Shown one piece after another: positions 41,993-50,621 of a stretch of DNA of 64,000 bases. The notes below the pieces were generated by a model. The model did no database searches and was not told the DNA's origin. It saw only the letters and a program-made list of their open reading frames with translations. The stretch comes from Mucilaginibacter gossypii (GTDB lineage Bacteria > Bacteroidota > Bacteroidia > Sphingobacteriales > Sphingobacteriaceae): NCBI RefSeq assembly GCF_900100945.1, contig NZ_FNCG01000021.1:46016-110015 (forward strand), written 5' to 3'. The translations under genes and the position numbers were made by a program. Every line of letters starts with the position of its first letter. Within the stretch, counting starts at the first letter, position 1.

Positions 41993-42040
41993 AAATCCTG
42001 CCTATCCAAAAAATCTCCCCACATCTCGGTTCAGACAAAC

Positions 42041-42075
42041 AAAAACGCCCTCCGGCTAACCGAAGGGCGTTTTTA
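42041..42075. terminator. Terminator of the pfkA-kinase-gap operon
   Basis: AAAAACGCCCTCCGG and CCGAAGGGCGTTTTT pair around a short loop with flanking A- and T-runs, so it works in both directions. It lies 20 bp after the gap stop codon. Confidence 0.85.
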
Positions 42076-42094
42076 TATCTGATAAAATCAGCGA

Positions 42095-43090
42095 TTATAA
42101 TTTGCCAATTTCCTGAACAAGGTCAATCAGTTTGTTTGAGTAACCCCACTCGTTATCGTACCATGAAACAACTTTTACGAAGTTTTCATTCAGACCGATA
42201 CCGGCTTTAGCGTCGAAAATTGAAGTGCGTGAATCGCCTTTAAAGTCTTCAGATACTACTTCGTCTTCGGTGTAGCCAAGGATGCCTTTCAATTCGCCTT
42301 CAGAAGCTTCTTTCATTGCAGCTTTTATGGCTTCATAAGAAGCACCGTTTTTCAAACGTACAGTTAAGTCAACTACAGATACGTCGGCAACCGGTACGCG
42401 CAGGCTCATGCCTGTTAATTTACCTTTTAACTGAGGTAAAACTAAACCAACCGCTTTAGCTGCACCTGTTGATGAAGGGATGATGTTTTGGTAAGCACCA
42501 CGACCACCTCTCCAATCTTTTGCAGATGGGCCGTCAACTGTTTTTTGAGTTGCGGTAACAGCGTGTACAGTAGTCATCAAACCTTCTTCGATACCAAATT
42601 TATCGTCCAATACTTTAGCGATAGGAGCTAAACAGTTGGTAGTACATGAGGCGTTTGAAACGATGTTTTGATCGGCTTTCAAAGCTTTGTGGTTAACACC
42701 CATAACAAATGTAGGGGTATCATCTTTTGCAGGAGCGCTCATTACTACTTTTTTAGCACCGGCGTCGATGTGTTTTTGAGCAGTTTCCTGAGTTAAGAAC
42801 AAACCGGTTGATTCAATTACAACCTCAGCACCTACTTCATTCCATTTAAGGTTAGCAGGGTCTTTTTCGGCAGTAACGCGGATGGTTTTACCGTTAACAA
42901 CCAAATGACCGCCTTCAACAGCAATAGTACCATTGAACTGACCATGGGTTGAATCGTATTTTAACATGTAAGCCATGTAATCTGGCTCAACAAGGTCATT
43001 AATACCAACAACTTCAATGTCTGGTCTTTCAATTGCAGCCCTGAATGCCAGGCGGCCAATACGGCCGAAACCGTTAATTCCTATTTTCAT
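42095..43090 (-). CDS. gap: Glyceraldehyde-3-phosphate dehydrogenase, type I
   Basis: A 331-residue cytoplasmic glycolytic enzyme. It has the NAD-binding start MKIGINGFGRIGRLAFRAA, the active-site SNASCTTNCLAP with the catalytic Cys, GRGAYQNIIPSSTGAAKAVG, and the C-terminal WYDNEWGYSNKL. The acidic residue after the second NAD strand (VGINDL) agrees with NAD preference. It oxidises and phosphorylates glyceraldehyde-3-phosphate. It is the last gene of a three-gene unit with 6-7 bp spacers behind a sugar kinase and pfkA, and is followed by a strong terminator. Confidence 0.97.
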   Translation of the reverse strand: MKIGINGFGRIGRLAFRAAIERPDIEVVGINDLVEPDYMAYMLKYDSTHGQFNGTIAVEGGHLVVNGKTIRVTAEKDPANLKWNEVGAEVVIESTGLFLTQETAQKHIDAGAKKVVMSAPAKDDTPTFVMGVNHKALKADQNIVSNASCTTNCLAPIAKVLDDKFGIEEGLMTTVHAVTATQKTVDGPSAKDWRGGRGAYQNIIPSSTGAAKAVGLVLPQLKGKLTGMSLRVPVADVSVVDLTVRLKNGASYEAIKAAMKEASEGELKGILGYTEDEVVSEDFKGDSRTSIFDAKAGIGLNENFVKVVSWYDNEWGYSNKLIDLVQEIGKL

Positions 43091-43096
43091 GATTTT

Positions 43097-43945
43097 TTAA
43101 TTTTTACTTGAATAGTAGGTTAATAAATTATTTATGGGTTCTTTAATTATGTTAGTGATTTGCAGATCAGCTTCGGCGGCAGCTTCATACAAGTGTTCCT
43201 GAAAATTAAAAGCAACAGAGCCTGCAAAGTGAACAGACGTACCCGGGTGTTGCTGATATAAAGGTAACAAATATGTGGAAATTAGCTTGCTAAATCCTTT
43301 TTTTATGACGTTTTGCAGATGATGATCGTTTTTATTATCGAGATAAAAATCGGTAAATGAGCTTAAAAATAAAGCAGGTTGTTTTTGCCGGTAAACCTTT
43401 TCGAGCAGGTTTTTACGGTCGGCATCGTATTTGTGTATAAACTTTTTACGGATAGATAGAGGCAGGGTATCGTTCATGAATTCCTTGATGAGCTGCCTGC
43501 CCAGCCAGTTGCCCGAGCCTTCATCGGCCAGGATATAACCCAAGCCATAATTGTTTGGCCAAACTCTTCTTCCATCATACCAAGCGGCATTGGTGCCGCT
43601 GCCGCAAATGCTCACAATGCCGGGTTCGTTTTTACAGCAGGCTATCGCTGCCCCGGCAATGTCATGCTCAACAGAAACTTTTCCGAACTTGAAAAAGGTT
43701 GAAAAAGCACTATGTACTATCTTCTTCCGCTCGTCTGACGAGGCGCCCGCACCAAAAAAGTAGATGCGTCTGATCACTTCGGCATGGTGTATAAGATTGA
43801 TGTTTTTGTTGAGAAGCTGAAGGATATGTTTTTCGTCGTTAAAATAGGGATTTATGCCATTGGTTTTAAAGGAAGCAACAGTTCTTCCCTTATCAGTAAG
43901 CCTCCAATGTGCAAAGTACGATCCGCTATAAACAACTGCAATCAT
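43097..43945 (-). CDS. BadF/BadG-family sugar kinase (N-acetylglucosamine kinase-like)
   Basis: A 282-residue ASKHA-fold kinase. Phosphate and nucleotide motifs are visible: GIVSICGSGTNAAWYDG, GYILADEGSGNWLGRQLI and a C-terminal SVHFAGSVAFNF. The first Asp loop near the N-terminus is less typical than in its paralogue: IAVVYSGSYFAHWRL lacks the D-G-G-x-T-K signature (the paralogue at 45969 has IADGGSTKTNW). So the first phosphate loop may be degenerate and catalysis doubtful, or the protein may serve a regulatory role. It sits between pfkA and gap with 6-8 bp spacers. Confidence 0.85.
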   Translation of the reverse strand: MIAVVYSGSYFAHWRLTDKGRTVASFKTNGINPYFNDEKHILQLLNKNINLIHHAEVIRRIYFFGAGASSDERKKIVHSAFSTFFKFGKVSVEHDIAGAAIACCKNEPGIVSICGSGTNAAWYDGRRVWPNNYGLGYILADEGSGNWLGRQLIKEFMNDTLPLSIRKKFIHKYDADRKNLLEKVYRQKQPALFLSSFTDFYLDNKNDHHLQNVIKKGFSKLISTYLLPLYQQHPGTSVHFAGSVAFNFQEHLYEAAAEADLQITNIIKEPINNLLTYYSSKN

Positions 43946-43952
43946 TAATAAT

Positions 43953-44939
43953 CTATATCGATAATATATCCATCATTTGTAAAAGGTCTTCTTCAAGCTT
44001 AAACTCATGGTGGTTAAGTGCTGCTTCCAGGTCTGTCATCATGATCTGATTGGCCTGCAAACCTACCATTTTTTGTGATTCGCCGGCAACCAAAGCATTA
44101 ACTGCTGCAAAGCCAAGTCTGCTGCCCAAAATACGGTCAAAGCTTGAGGGTGCACCGCCACGTTGCAAGTGGCCTAAGATAGTAACTTTTATGTCGTAAT
44201 TTTTAACTTCTTGTTGTACAGCCTTTGCAACATCATAAACGCCGCCGTTTTTATCACCTTCGGCAACAATTACAATGCTTGATGATTTTTTGTTCATGTG
44301 GCCCTCTTTAAGGTTTACGATCAAATCATCAATAGCGGTAGCGCGCTCAGGAAGTAAAATAGCTTCGGCACCGCATGATATACCAGCACGTAAAGCAATA
44401 GCGCCCGAGTCGCGGCCCATAACCTCTATAAAGAAAAGGCGGTCATGCGCATCGGCAGTATCGCGGATTTTGTCGATAGCCTGGATAACCGTATTGGTAG
44501 CGGTATCAAAACCAAGGGTATAGGTTGAACCGCAAAGGTCATTATCAATTGTACCCGGTACGCCCATTACTGCAATGTCGGGATACTTACGTGAAAAACG
44601 CAGGGCACCAGTAAAAGTACCATCACCGCCAATAACCACAAGGGCATCGATACCACGGGCTTTGGCGTTTTGGTATGCTATCTCCATGCCCTCGTCGGTT
44701 TTGAAAGGCAGGCAACGCGCGGTTTTTAAAATGGTGCCACCCAAATTAAGGATGTTACTTACCGAGCGTTTATCCATTTCATACATATCGTTTTCGATAA
44801 GGCCTTTATAACCCTGCCTTATACCTACAACTTCCAGCCCGTTATACAGTGCGGTCCTCACAACGGCACGTATACAAGGGTTCATTCCAGGGGCGTCACC
44901 ACCTGAAGTTAAAACCCCTATTTTTGAAATTTTACGCAT
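43953..44939 (-). CDS. pfkA: ATP-dependent 6-phosphofructokinase
   Basis: A 328-residue bacterial PfkA. The signatures are LTSGGDAPGMNPCIRAVV, IGGDGTFTGALRFS, VMGVPGTIDNDL (catalytic Asp), and GRDSGAIALRAG, with the C-terminal effector-site region GHLQRGGAPSSFDR. The Gly before the ATP-site GDGT motif is as in ATP-using enzymes. It commits glycolysis by phosphorylating fructose-6-phosphate. It is the first gene of the pfkA - kinase - gap unit; a TAnnTTCG-type -7 element lies at 44964-44971. Divergent from the Nudix-type regulator. Confidence 0.97.
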   Translation of the reverse strand: MRKISKIGVLTSGGDAPGMNPCIRAVVRTALYNGLEVVGIRQGYKGLIENDMYEMDKRSVSNILNLGGTILKTARCLPFKTDEGMEIAYQNAKARGIDALVVIGGDGTFTGALRFSRKYPDIAVMGVPGTIDNDLCGSTYTLGFDTATNTVIQAIDKIRDTADAHDRLFFIEVMGRDSGAIALRAGISCGAEAILLPERATAIDDLIVNLKEGHMNKKSSSIVIVAEGDKNGGVYDVAKAVQQEVKNYDIKVTILGHLQRGGAPSSFDRILGSRLGFAAVNALVAGESQKMVGLQANQIMMTDLEAALNHHEFKLEEDLLQMMDILSI

Positions 44940-44963
44940 CTTTCGCTCCTTAATTTTACGCTA

Positions 44964-44971
44964 CGAAGATA
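44964..44971 (-). promoter_or_regulatory. Putative -7 element of the pfkA operon
   Basis: TATCTTCG (minus strand), a variant of TAnnTTTG, lies 25 bp before the pfkA ATG. No clear operator palindrome was found in the intergenic region shared with the Nudix-type gene. Confidence 0.4.
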
Positions 44972-45068
44972 GTGTGTGTAGATTACACCATTAAATTTTA
45001 TTTATTTTTTTTTGGATTAGGAATTAAGGCTATATATTTAAACTTATTAACTAAATCTCACTAATAGT

Positions 45069-45761
45069 TTGGAACTAATGTTACCCAAGTTTGATTCCGT
45101 ATTCTCGATTGACTGCGTGATATTCGGCTTTGAAGCCGGCGAGCTCAAAATTTTGCTTATTGAGCGAAACGAGGAGCCATATAAAGACTGGCTTGCACTG
45201 CCTGGCTATATTGTTGAGCAAGACGAGAGTATTGATGATGCTGCCGAGCGGATCCTGTATGAACTTACGGGTTTGCGCGATTTGCACATGCAACAGTTTC
45301 ATACTTTTGGCGAAGTGAACCGCCACCCCCAGGGTCGTGTAATTACGGTTGCTTACTATGCATTGATCCGCATAAACGGGCAAAAGGAATTACGACCGGT
45401 TACCCAATATGCCAAAAAAGCGTTCTGGCACCCGGTAAGCGAACTACCTAAACTGGCGTTTGACCATAGTGAGATCTTTAAAACAGGATTCAATAAAATA
45501 AAGCGCCGGCTACACTACCAGCCGATAGCATTTGAGCTGTTGCCCGAAAAATTTACGCTCACTCAACTGCAGTCGCTTTATGAGGCTGTTTTGGATAAGA
45601 AGCTTGATAAACGCAATTTCCGCAAAAAGATGCTCAGCTATGGCTTTTTGAAGGAGCTTGATGAAAAGCAGAAAGGTGTATCGTACCGCGCCGCTAAGCT
45701 CTACAAATTTGATAAACGCAAATACGGGAAGATTTTTCAGGGAGAGATGAATTTGGTGTAA
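45069..45761 (+). CDS. Nudix-domain transcriptional regulator (NrtR/AraR-like) with C-terminal winged helix
   Basis: A 230-residue protein. The N-terminal Nudix domain (about 10-135) carries a Nudix-box-like segment GYIVEQDESIDDAAERILYE, but the catalytic R-E-x-x-E-E core reads RILYELTG. The acidic residues that bind metal are mostly lost, so hydrolysis is unlikely. The C-terminal part (about 150-225: LTQLQSLYEAVLDKKLDKRN) is the winged helix of the NrtR/AraR group, sugar- or ADP-ribose-sensing repressors. It is divergent from the pfkA operon, a natural target; this is inference. Confidence 0.88.
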   Translation: MELMLPKFDSVFSIDCVIFGFEAGELKILLIERNEEPYKDWLALPGYIVEQDESIDDAAERILYELTGLRDLHMQQFHTFGEVNRHPQGRVITVAYYALIRINGQKELRPVTQYAKKAFWHPVSELPKLAFDHSEIFKTGFNKIKRRLHYQPIAFELLPEKFTLTQLQSLYEAVLDKKLDKRNFRKKMLSYGFLKELDEKQKGVSYRAAKLYKFDKRKYGKIFQGEMNLV

Positions 45762-45878
45762 GATAGAAGCAAGACGTCAAGAATCAGGAATTAAGACAGA
45801 AACAGGATGTCAAGATTCAGTAAGCACGAAAGTAATAGAGGGCTTTTGCAAGCGCCTCCGTACAGTTCGCGATTGCGT

Positions 45879-45932
45879 CGATTTTAAAAAGAAAGGACCG
45901 GAAAATCTTCCGGTCCTTTCTTTTTAAAATCG
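45879..45932. terminator. Strong bidirectional terminator
   Basis: Arms 45879-45903 and 45908-45932 are perfect 25-bp reverse complements (core GAAAGGACCGGAA) with a 4-base loop. A-rich and T-rich ends flank the GC core. It separates the convergent Nudix-type regulator and sugar kinase genes. Confidence 0.9.
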
Positions 45933-45968
45933 TAACGTCTTAGGTCTTGACTCTTGACTTCTTGAATC

Positions 45969-46829
45969 TTACAAAGAGCTTGGTGCTAATTCCAAATGGT
46001 ATTTCACCAGATTATCTATAGGCGAGCGGATGATGTTGCCAACAACCATGCCATTTTCAGTAACTACCTCTTCCAGCACGTTACGGAAGTTATAACCTAC
46101 CGAACCGATGCAGTTGAAAGTGTATTTTTGATAATCAGGGTAGTGGGTTACCAGGTTGCGGAAAAAATCGTCGAACGAGGTACGCACCAGGTTGCGTGAG
46201 TATTCGATGTGTACGTTGTTATCGTAAACAAATTTGCTGAAGCTTGCGCAAAAACGGTTAGCACGGGGCTGGGTGTATACCTGCTCGTTGATATCATCAG
46301 GAGTAAGTTTATAAGTTTCCCAGAAAAGGGCACGTACAGGCTCAGGCATGTATCCGCGCAGGTAATCTGTTAACAGCTTTTTGCCAATGTAGCAACCGCT
46401 GCCTTCATCACCCAGGATGTAAGCGCCCGAATCAATATTGTGTACAACTTCTTTACCATCATAAATGCAGGTATTAGTTCCGGTACCTAATATGGCAGCA
46501 AAGCCTTCGGTGTTGCCGAGCAGGGCACGGGCAGCAGCAAGCAAGTCATGACCAATATTAACTTTTGCGCCTGTGAAAACTACTTTCATAGCTTCCTCAA
46601 CAATTTTGCGCATTTCGGGGGTTGAACAGCCGGCACCATAGTAATTTACCTCTGTGATCAGGTTTTTTTCAAGATCGGTTGGCAGGCTTTCGTTCAGTGA
46701 CTGTATAATATACTCTGTACTTGAAAAGTATGGGTTATAACCCTCGGTATTGAAGTAAACTTTTTTTCCCTCTTCGGTAACCAGGCACCAATTTGTTTTG
46801 GTTGAGCCACCGTCAGCAATTATGATCAT
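45969..46829 (-). CDS. N-acetylglucosamine kinase-like BadF/BadG family sugar kinase
   Basis: A 286-residue ASKHA kinase. The first phosphate loop is canonical (MIIIADGGSTKTNWCLV). Later motifs are FAAILGTGTNTCIYDG, GAYILGDEGSGCYIGKK and FNCIGSVGYNF. It likely phosphorylates N-acetylglucosamine or a similar hexose, feeding sugar phosphates to glycolysis. It is a paralogue of the kinase inside the pfkA operon (similar length and motif order, but with the intact first loop), so this is probably the active enzyme of the pair. A ~330-bp AT-rich region precedes it. Confidence 0.9.
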   Translation of the reverse strand: MIIIADGGSTKTNWCLVTEEGKKVYFNTEGYNPYFSSTEYIIQSLNESLPTDLEKNLITEVNYYGAGCSTPEMRKIVEEAMKVVFTGAKVNIGHDLLAAARALLGNTEGFAAILGTGTNTCIYDGKEVVHNIDSGAYILGDEGSGCYIGKKLLTDYLRGYMPEPVRALFWETYKLTPDDINEQVYTQPRANRFCASFSKFVYDNNVHIEYSRNLVRTSFDDFFRNLVTHYPDYQKYTFNCIGSVGYNFRNVLEEVVTENGMVVGNIIRSPIDNLVKYHLELAPSSL

Positions 46830-47158
46830 AAATTTTGTTTTTTTAAAAATCGGTTAAAAGTAGGATTTACTTATTGTAAAAAAAACACTTAGTATTTTAA
46901 AAATTGAAAATTGCGATTTTTACTTAAGTTATAGCTACTTTTTTGTATAAATTAAACTTTAAATGGTGTTTTTATACCATTGTTATCAATAATTAATCAG
47001 GTCAACTATACCTTTTTTTTAAATGTAAAGTTTACAGATAAGCAGTGCGCCGTACAATTTAAAAACAGAGTAATTTACAATTGTACGCAATGTTACATTA
47101 TTAAGCAAAATATTGGCTTTAATTAATGCTAAAACGTGTATTTTGTATTACAAACTCG
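46830..47158. other. AT-rich non-coding region upstream of the sugar kinase
   Basis: No reading frame, RNA gene or strong repeat is seen. It lies before the kinase start and after the Nif3-like stop on the same strand, so it must hold the kinase promoter. No exact TAnnTTTG element was found on the minus strand. Confidence 0.5.
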
Positions 47159-48088
47159 TTACAGAAACGCAAGTGAATTGCCCGGATGAATGTGTGTGGC
47201 TTTAATACCTGGCACGTTTTGCTTTAGCCAGCCTATCATAAATTCGGAGCCGGGTTCTTCGCTGGCAATATGCCCTAATACAATTAATGAAAGTTTATCG
47301 CCTTTGGCTTGGGCATCCCTTACATATTCGGCGGTTTCCCATTCCGAAATCTCGCCGCAAATCAGTACATCGGGCTTTTTGGTGCTCATTTCGGTGATCT
47401 GTCTTTTACCGCCGGCCGCTCCAGGTAACAGCAGCACCTTTTGGCAGCTTTGTGATGGATTGCCTATGTAGCGTACCTTTTCTATTTTAAGTTTCTTTTT
47501 CAGTGTTTCGATAAGGGAGCTTAACGAGGTAGATGGAATGCTTAACAGGTTTCCGGTTTCCGGCTTGTAATAGCTTACCCAGTCGAGCTGTTTCAATAGC
47601 CCAATACCAACACCATCGGGTTTAAGACTGTGGATGGTATCGTGGTTGCGCCAAACGGCTATATTATGTTTATCAAGCAGTTGTTTTTTGTACTGAAATA
47701 CATCATCATTAGCCAGCCAGGTGGTTTCATCGGCATGGTTATAAAAAGTTGGCTCGTGGGCTATAATAAAGTTAGCGCCTAAGCTAATGGCCTTTTCAAT
47801 AATGCCTATGGTTGCAAACATGGTGGTAACTATGCCGGTAACAACAATATCGCGGTTGCCTGATTTTAGGGTGTCAACCGTATTAGGGAAGGGTGCGCCC
47901 GGCACCTGTTTCATAAACAGATCAATGATTTGCCCTACCGTAATGTGTTCATCAGGGTTAGTGAAGGTGATGGCATCTACAGTAAACGAAGTTGATAATA
48001 ACGCAGCGGTGCCTGCTAAAGCACTTAACTGGGTAATGAACTTACGGCGATCGGGATTATGATTAATGGGGGAGAGGTTTGAATTCAT
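47159..48088 (-). CDS. Exported Nif3-like dinuclear metal centre protein
   Basis: A 309-residue protein from the ATG at 48088. It begins with a twin-arginine-like signal (DRRKFITQLSALAGTAALL), unusual because most Nif3 proteins are cytoplasmic. The Nif3 fold markers are IIAHEPTFYNH (a metal-site His), VWRNHDTIHSLKPDGVGIGL, DVLICGEISEWETAEYVRDA and LIVLGHIASEEPGSE. Nif3 proteins form hexameric toroids with two metals; activity is poorly defined. The start at 48118 is rejected since the -7 element at 48107-48114 places the RNA start after it. Confidence 0.88.
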   Translation of the reverse strand: MNSNLSPINHNPDRRKFITQLSALAGTAALLSTSFTVDAITFTNPDEHITVGQIIDLFMKQVPGAPFPNTVDTLKSGNRDIVVTGIVTTMFATIGIIEKAISLGANFIIAHEPTFYNHADETTWLANDDVFQYKKQLLDKHNIAVWRNHDTIHSLKPDGVGIGLLKQLDWVSYYKPETGNLLSIPSTSLSSLIETLKKKLKIEKVRYIGNPSQSCQKVLLLPGAAGGKRQITEMSTKKPDVLICGEISEWETAEYVRDAQAKGDKLSLIVLGHIASEEPGSEFMIGWLKQNVPGIKATHIHPGNSLAFL

Positions 48089-48106
48089 GGTATGATTGGG
48101 TTTGTT

Positions 48107-48114
48107 CAAAGATA
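48107..48114 (-). promoter_or_regulatory. -7 promoter element of the Nif3-like gene
   Basis: TATCTTTG (minus strand) matches TAnnTTTG and decides the start at 48088 over 48118. Confidence 0.5.
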
Positions 48115-48163
48115 ACACAGGGCAAGTTAATTTCAGATTTGTAATAATTGTGTGACATATTTA

Positions 48164-48171
48164 TATCTTCG
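48164..48171 (+). promoter_or_regulatory. Putative promoter of the GT87 gene
   Basis: TATCTTCG is a close variant of TAnnTTTG, with TTTG at 48138-48141 as possible -33 element (22-bp spacer). It lies 25 bp before the GTG start. Confidence 0.45.
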
Positions 48172-48195
48172 CATAAATTTAAAGACCCCTAATCC

Positions 48196-49377
48196 GTGCA
48201 AAAACTTGCTAAGCTTATCACCAACAAACCTTTTGTTTATTCTTTATGGTTTGGCCTAAGTCTGTTTCTGGTAATTAAAGGTGTTTTAACCCATCAGGGG
48301 TTTAACAATTATACCATATTTAAATACAATTTTTTAAATACTATCCATCAGCATAACCTATACGCTTATCAGCCGGAGCATTATTACGACCTGAACCATT
48401 ACGGGCCGGTATTTTCAATAATCATGGCACCTTTTGCTATTTTGCCAGATAGTATAGGCGTTATTTTATGGGTGTTGTTTAATGCATTCATCCTGTTTAA
48501 AGCTATCCAGCTTTTACCGCTGAAAAAGGACCAGTATGTTATTGTGCTTTTACTGTGCGCCCACGAACTAATGACAGCATCAGCCAATGTGCAGAGTAAT
48601 CCGATGATAGCAGCGTTGATTATATTAGGTTTTAATTTTATAAAACGTGAACAGGATTTTTGGGCTGCATTAATGATAGCCCTCGGCGCATTTATTAAGC
48701 TTTACGGTATAGTTGGGTTGGCCTTCTTTTTCTTCTCCACAAATAAACCAAAGTTTGTGTTAAGCTTTATTTTCTGGTCGGCAGTGTTGTTTGTTTTGCC
48801 TATGGCCATTTCATCTCCCTCGTTTATTATACAAACTTATCACGACTGGTATACCGACCTGGTGATTAAAAATTCGGATAACCAGCAATCATATATGCAG
48901 GAAATTTGTGTTACTGGTTTTATACGGAGAGCGTTTCATTTCCAGGATCTTAAGAATATGTACGTAATAGGACCTGCACTGGTGTTGTTTGGCTTGTCGT
49001 ACCTGCGCGTTAAGGCTTATAAGGTTTTGGAATACCAGCGCCTGATCCTTTCATCGGTATTGATCTTCGCTGTGATATTCAGCAGTTCGGCCGAGTCATC
49101 AACTTATATTATTGCTTTTGTAGGAGTTGCCGTTTGGTTTATGAATCTGAACCGCCAGGTAACCGGCTTCGAGATTTTTTTGCTGGTTTTAGCATTGTTG
49201 ATCACAAGTCTTTCCCCTTCAGATCTTTTTCCGTCTTTTATCCGCACCCAATATATCGTTCCTTATAAACTAAAATCGATACCCTGTTTTTTAATTTGGC
49301 TTAAAATAATTTATGAAACGCTCACCAGGGATTTTGTTAATGAAAAGGAAGGTGTATTGACCCAGGCAGCAGTTTAG
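48196..49377 (+). CDS. GT87-family (DUF2029) polyprenyl-phosphate-sugar dependent glycosyltransferase
   Basis: A 393-residue multi-pass membrane protein starting at GTG. About ten hydrophobic segments are visible. The first periplasmic loop (HQHNLYAYQPEHYYDLNHYG) carries the acidic and aromatic residues of GT-C enzymes, and NVQSNPMIAALIILGFNFI and FWAALMIALGAFIKLYG follow, typical of GT87. Such enzymes transfer mannose or other sugars from polyprenyl phosphate donors. The GT2 enzyme about 275 bp downstream could make such a donor; this is inference. Confidence 0.82.
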   Translation: MQKLAKLITNKPFVYSLWFGLSLFLVIKGVLTHQGFNNYTIFKYNFLNTIHQHNLYAYQPEHYYDLNHYGPVFSIIMAPFAILPDSIGVILWVLFNAFILFKAIQLLPLKKDQYVIVLLLCAHELMTASANVQSNPMIAALIILGFNFIKREQDFWAALMIALGAFIKLYGIVGLAFFFFSTNKPKFVLSFIFWSAVLFVLPMAISSPSFIIQTYHDWYTDLVIKNSDNQQSYMQEICVTGFIRRAFHFQDLKNMYVIGPALVLFGLSYLRVKAYKVLEYQRLILSSVLIFAVIFSSSAESSTYIIAFVGVAVWFMNLNRQVTGFEIFLLVLALLITSLSPSDLFPSFIRTQYIVPYKLKSIPCFLIWLKIIYETLTRDFVNEKEGVLTQAAV

Positions 49378-49652
49378 AGGATCACCGGTTTGAAAACAGT
49401 CTTGAATGATTATTTTTTACTGTAGAGCCCCGAAAACTTGCAGGTTAATAGATAATTATTATTTATGTTTGTAACTGGAAAGTTACATTTGAGAGCTTTG
49501 GCACCTTTTATTAAAACTTGATGACGGCAGTTACATTTTGTAACAATTTATCGTAAGGTTATTTTATAAAAAGGGTACATGAGATTGTAATCAAATATAA
49601 GCTTTAATTATTAATACCGCCTGTTACAATTAAAATTTTCCATAGTATAACT

Positions 49653-50621
49653 ATGACATACCTTGCTGATAAAAAGATCTCTATTGTTATACCATCCCAT
49701 AACGAGGAAAAGAATATTAGTTATCTAATTGAGCAACTCCGCGAGACGCTTTCGCCCACAGGATATGCCTATGAGTTGATATTTGTTGATGATGGTAGCC
49801 GTGATAACACCTTAAATGAATTAAAGATCAATGCCGAGTTGCATCCCAATGTTTTTTATGTAGAGCTTTCGCGCAATTTTGGTAAAGATTATGCCCTTAA
49901 GGCCGGTATTGCAATGGCGCAGGGCGATGCCGTGATAACAATGGATGCTGATTTGCAGCACCCGCCACAACTGATCCTGAAGATGTTAAACCTTTGGGAA
50001 AATGGCTATGATATTGTTTATACCTATCGCGAAGGCGAAAACCCTCATGGTAAAGGTTATCAGAAAGTTACCTCAAAATTGTTTTACAAAGGCCTTAACA
50101 TGCTTTCGGATATCAAAATGGAAAATGGCACTGCCGATTTTAGGTTGATTGATGAAAAAGTAGTAAAGCAGCTTAAACTGATTGACGAATACGAAATCTT
50201 TTTTAGGGGGATAATTAAATGGGCAGGATATAAACAGGTTGGCATTCCTTATGTACCATCAAAACGACATACAGGCGAGGCAAGCTATTCTTTTTCAAAG
50301 CTGGTTAAGCTTGCTGTAGGCAGTATCGTAGCTTTCAGCGCGCGCCCGCTTTATATTGTATCGTTAATTGGGCTATTGATTTCATCACTGGCTATTTTGT
50401 ATATCCCTTATGTATTAGTAAGCTACTTTTTAGGTTACGCAGTTTCGGGATGGGCATCAATTATTGCTACCATAGCCTTTTTTGGCGGCCTTCAGTTGCT
50501 TGTGATGAGTGTTATAGGGGTATATGTGGGAAAAATTTTTATGCAGTCAAAACATCGCCCGCATTATATTATCCGGTCATCAAATGTTGTTATTGTAGAT
50601 AATGATTTTATTAGGGTTTGA
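49653..50621 (+). CDS. GT2 family glycosyltransferase (polyprenyl-phosphate sugar synthase type)
   Basis: A 322-residue protein. A cytoplasmic GT-A domain has SIVIPSHNEEKNISYLIEQL, FVDDGSRDNT, SRNFGKDYALKAG and MDADLQHPP (DxD). It is followed by two C-terminal transmembrane helices (SLIGLLISSLAILYIPYVLV and IIATIAFFGGLQLLVMSVIG). This is the architecture of DPM1/GtrB/ArnC-like enzymes that put a sugar on undecaprenyl phosphate. Its end overlaps the deacetylase gene by 20 bp, so the two are coupled. Confidence 0.9.
   Translation: MTYLADKKISIVIPSHNEEKNISYLIEQLRETLSPTGYAYELIFVDDGSRDNTLNELKINAELHPNVFYVELSRNFGKDYALKAGIAMAQGDAVITMDADLQHPPQLILKMLNLWENGYDIVYTYREGENPHGKGYQKVTSKLFYKGLNMLSDIKMENGTADFRLIDEKVVKQLKLIDEYEIFFRGIIKWAGYKQVGIPYVPSKRHTGEASYSFSKLVKLAVGSIVAFSARPLYIVSLIGLLISSLAILYIPYVLVSYFLGYAVSGWASIIATIAFFGGLQLLVMSVIGVYVGKIFMQSKHRPHYIIRSSNVVIVDNDFIRV

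Noticed and set aside
45069..45761. Active Nudix hydrolase
   Set aside because: The catalytic Glu residues of the Nudix box are not conserved and a winged helix follows, so a regulator is the better reading.
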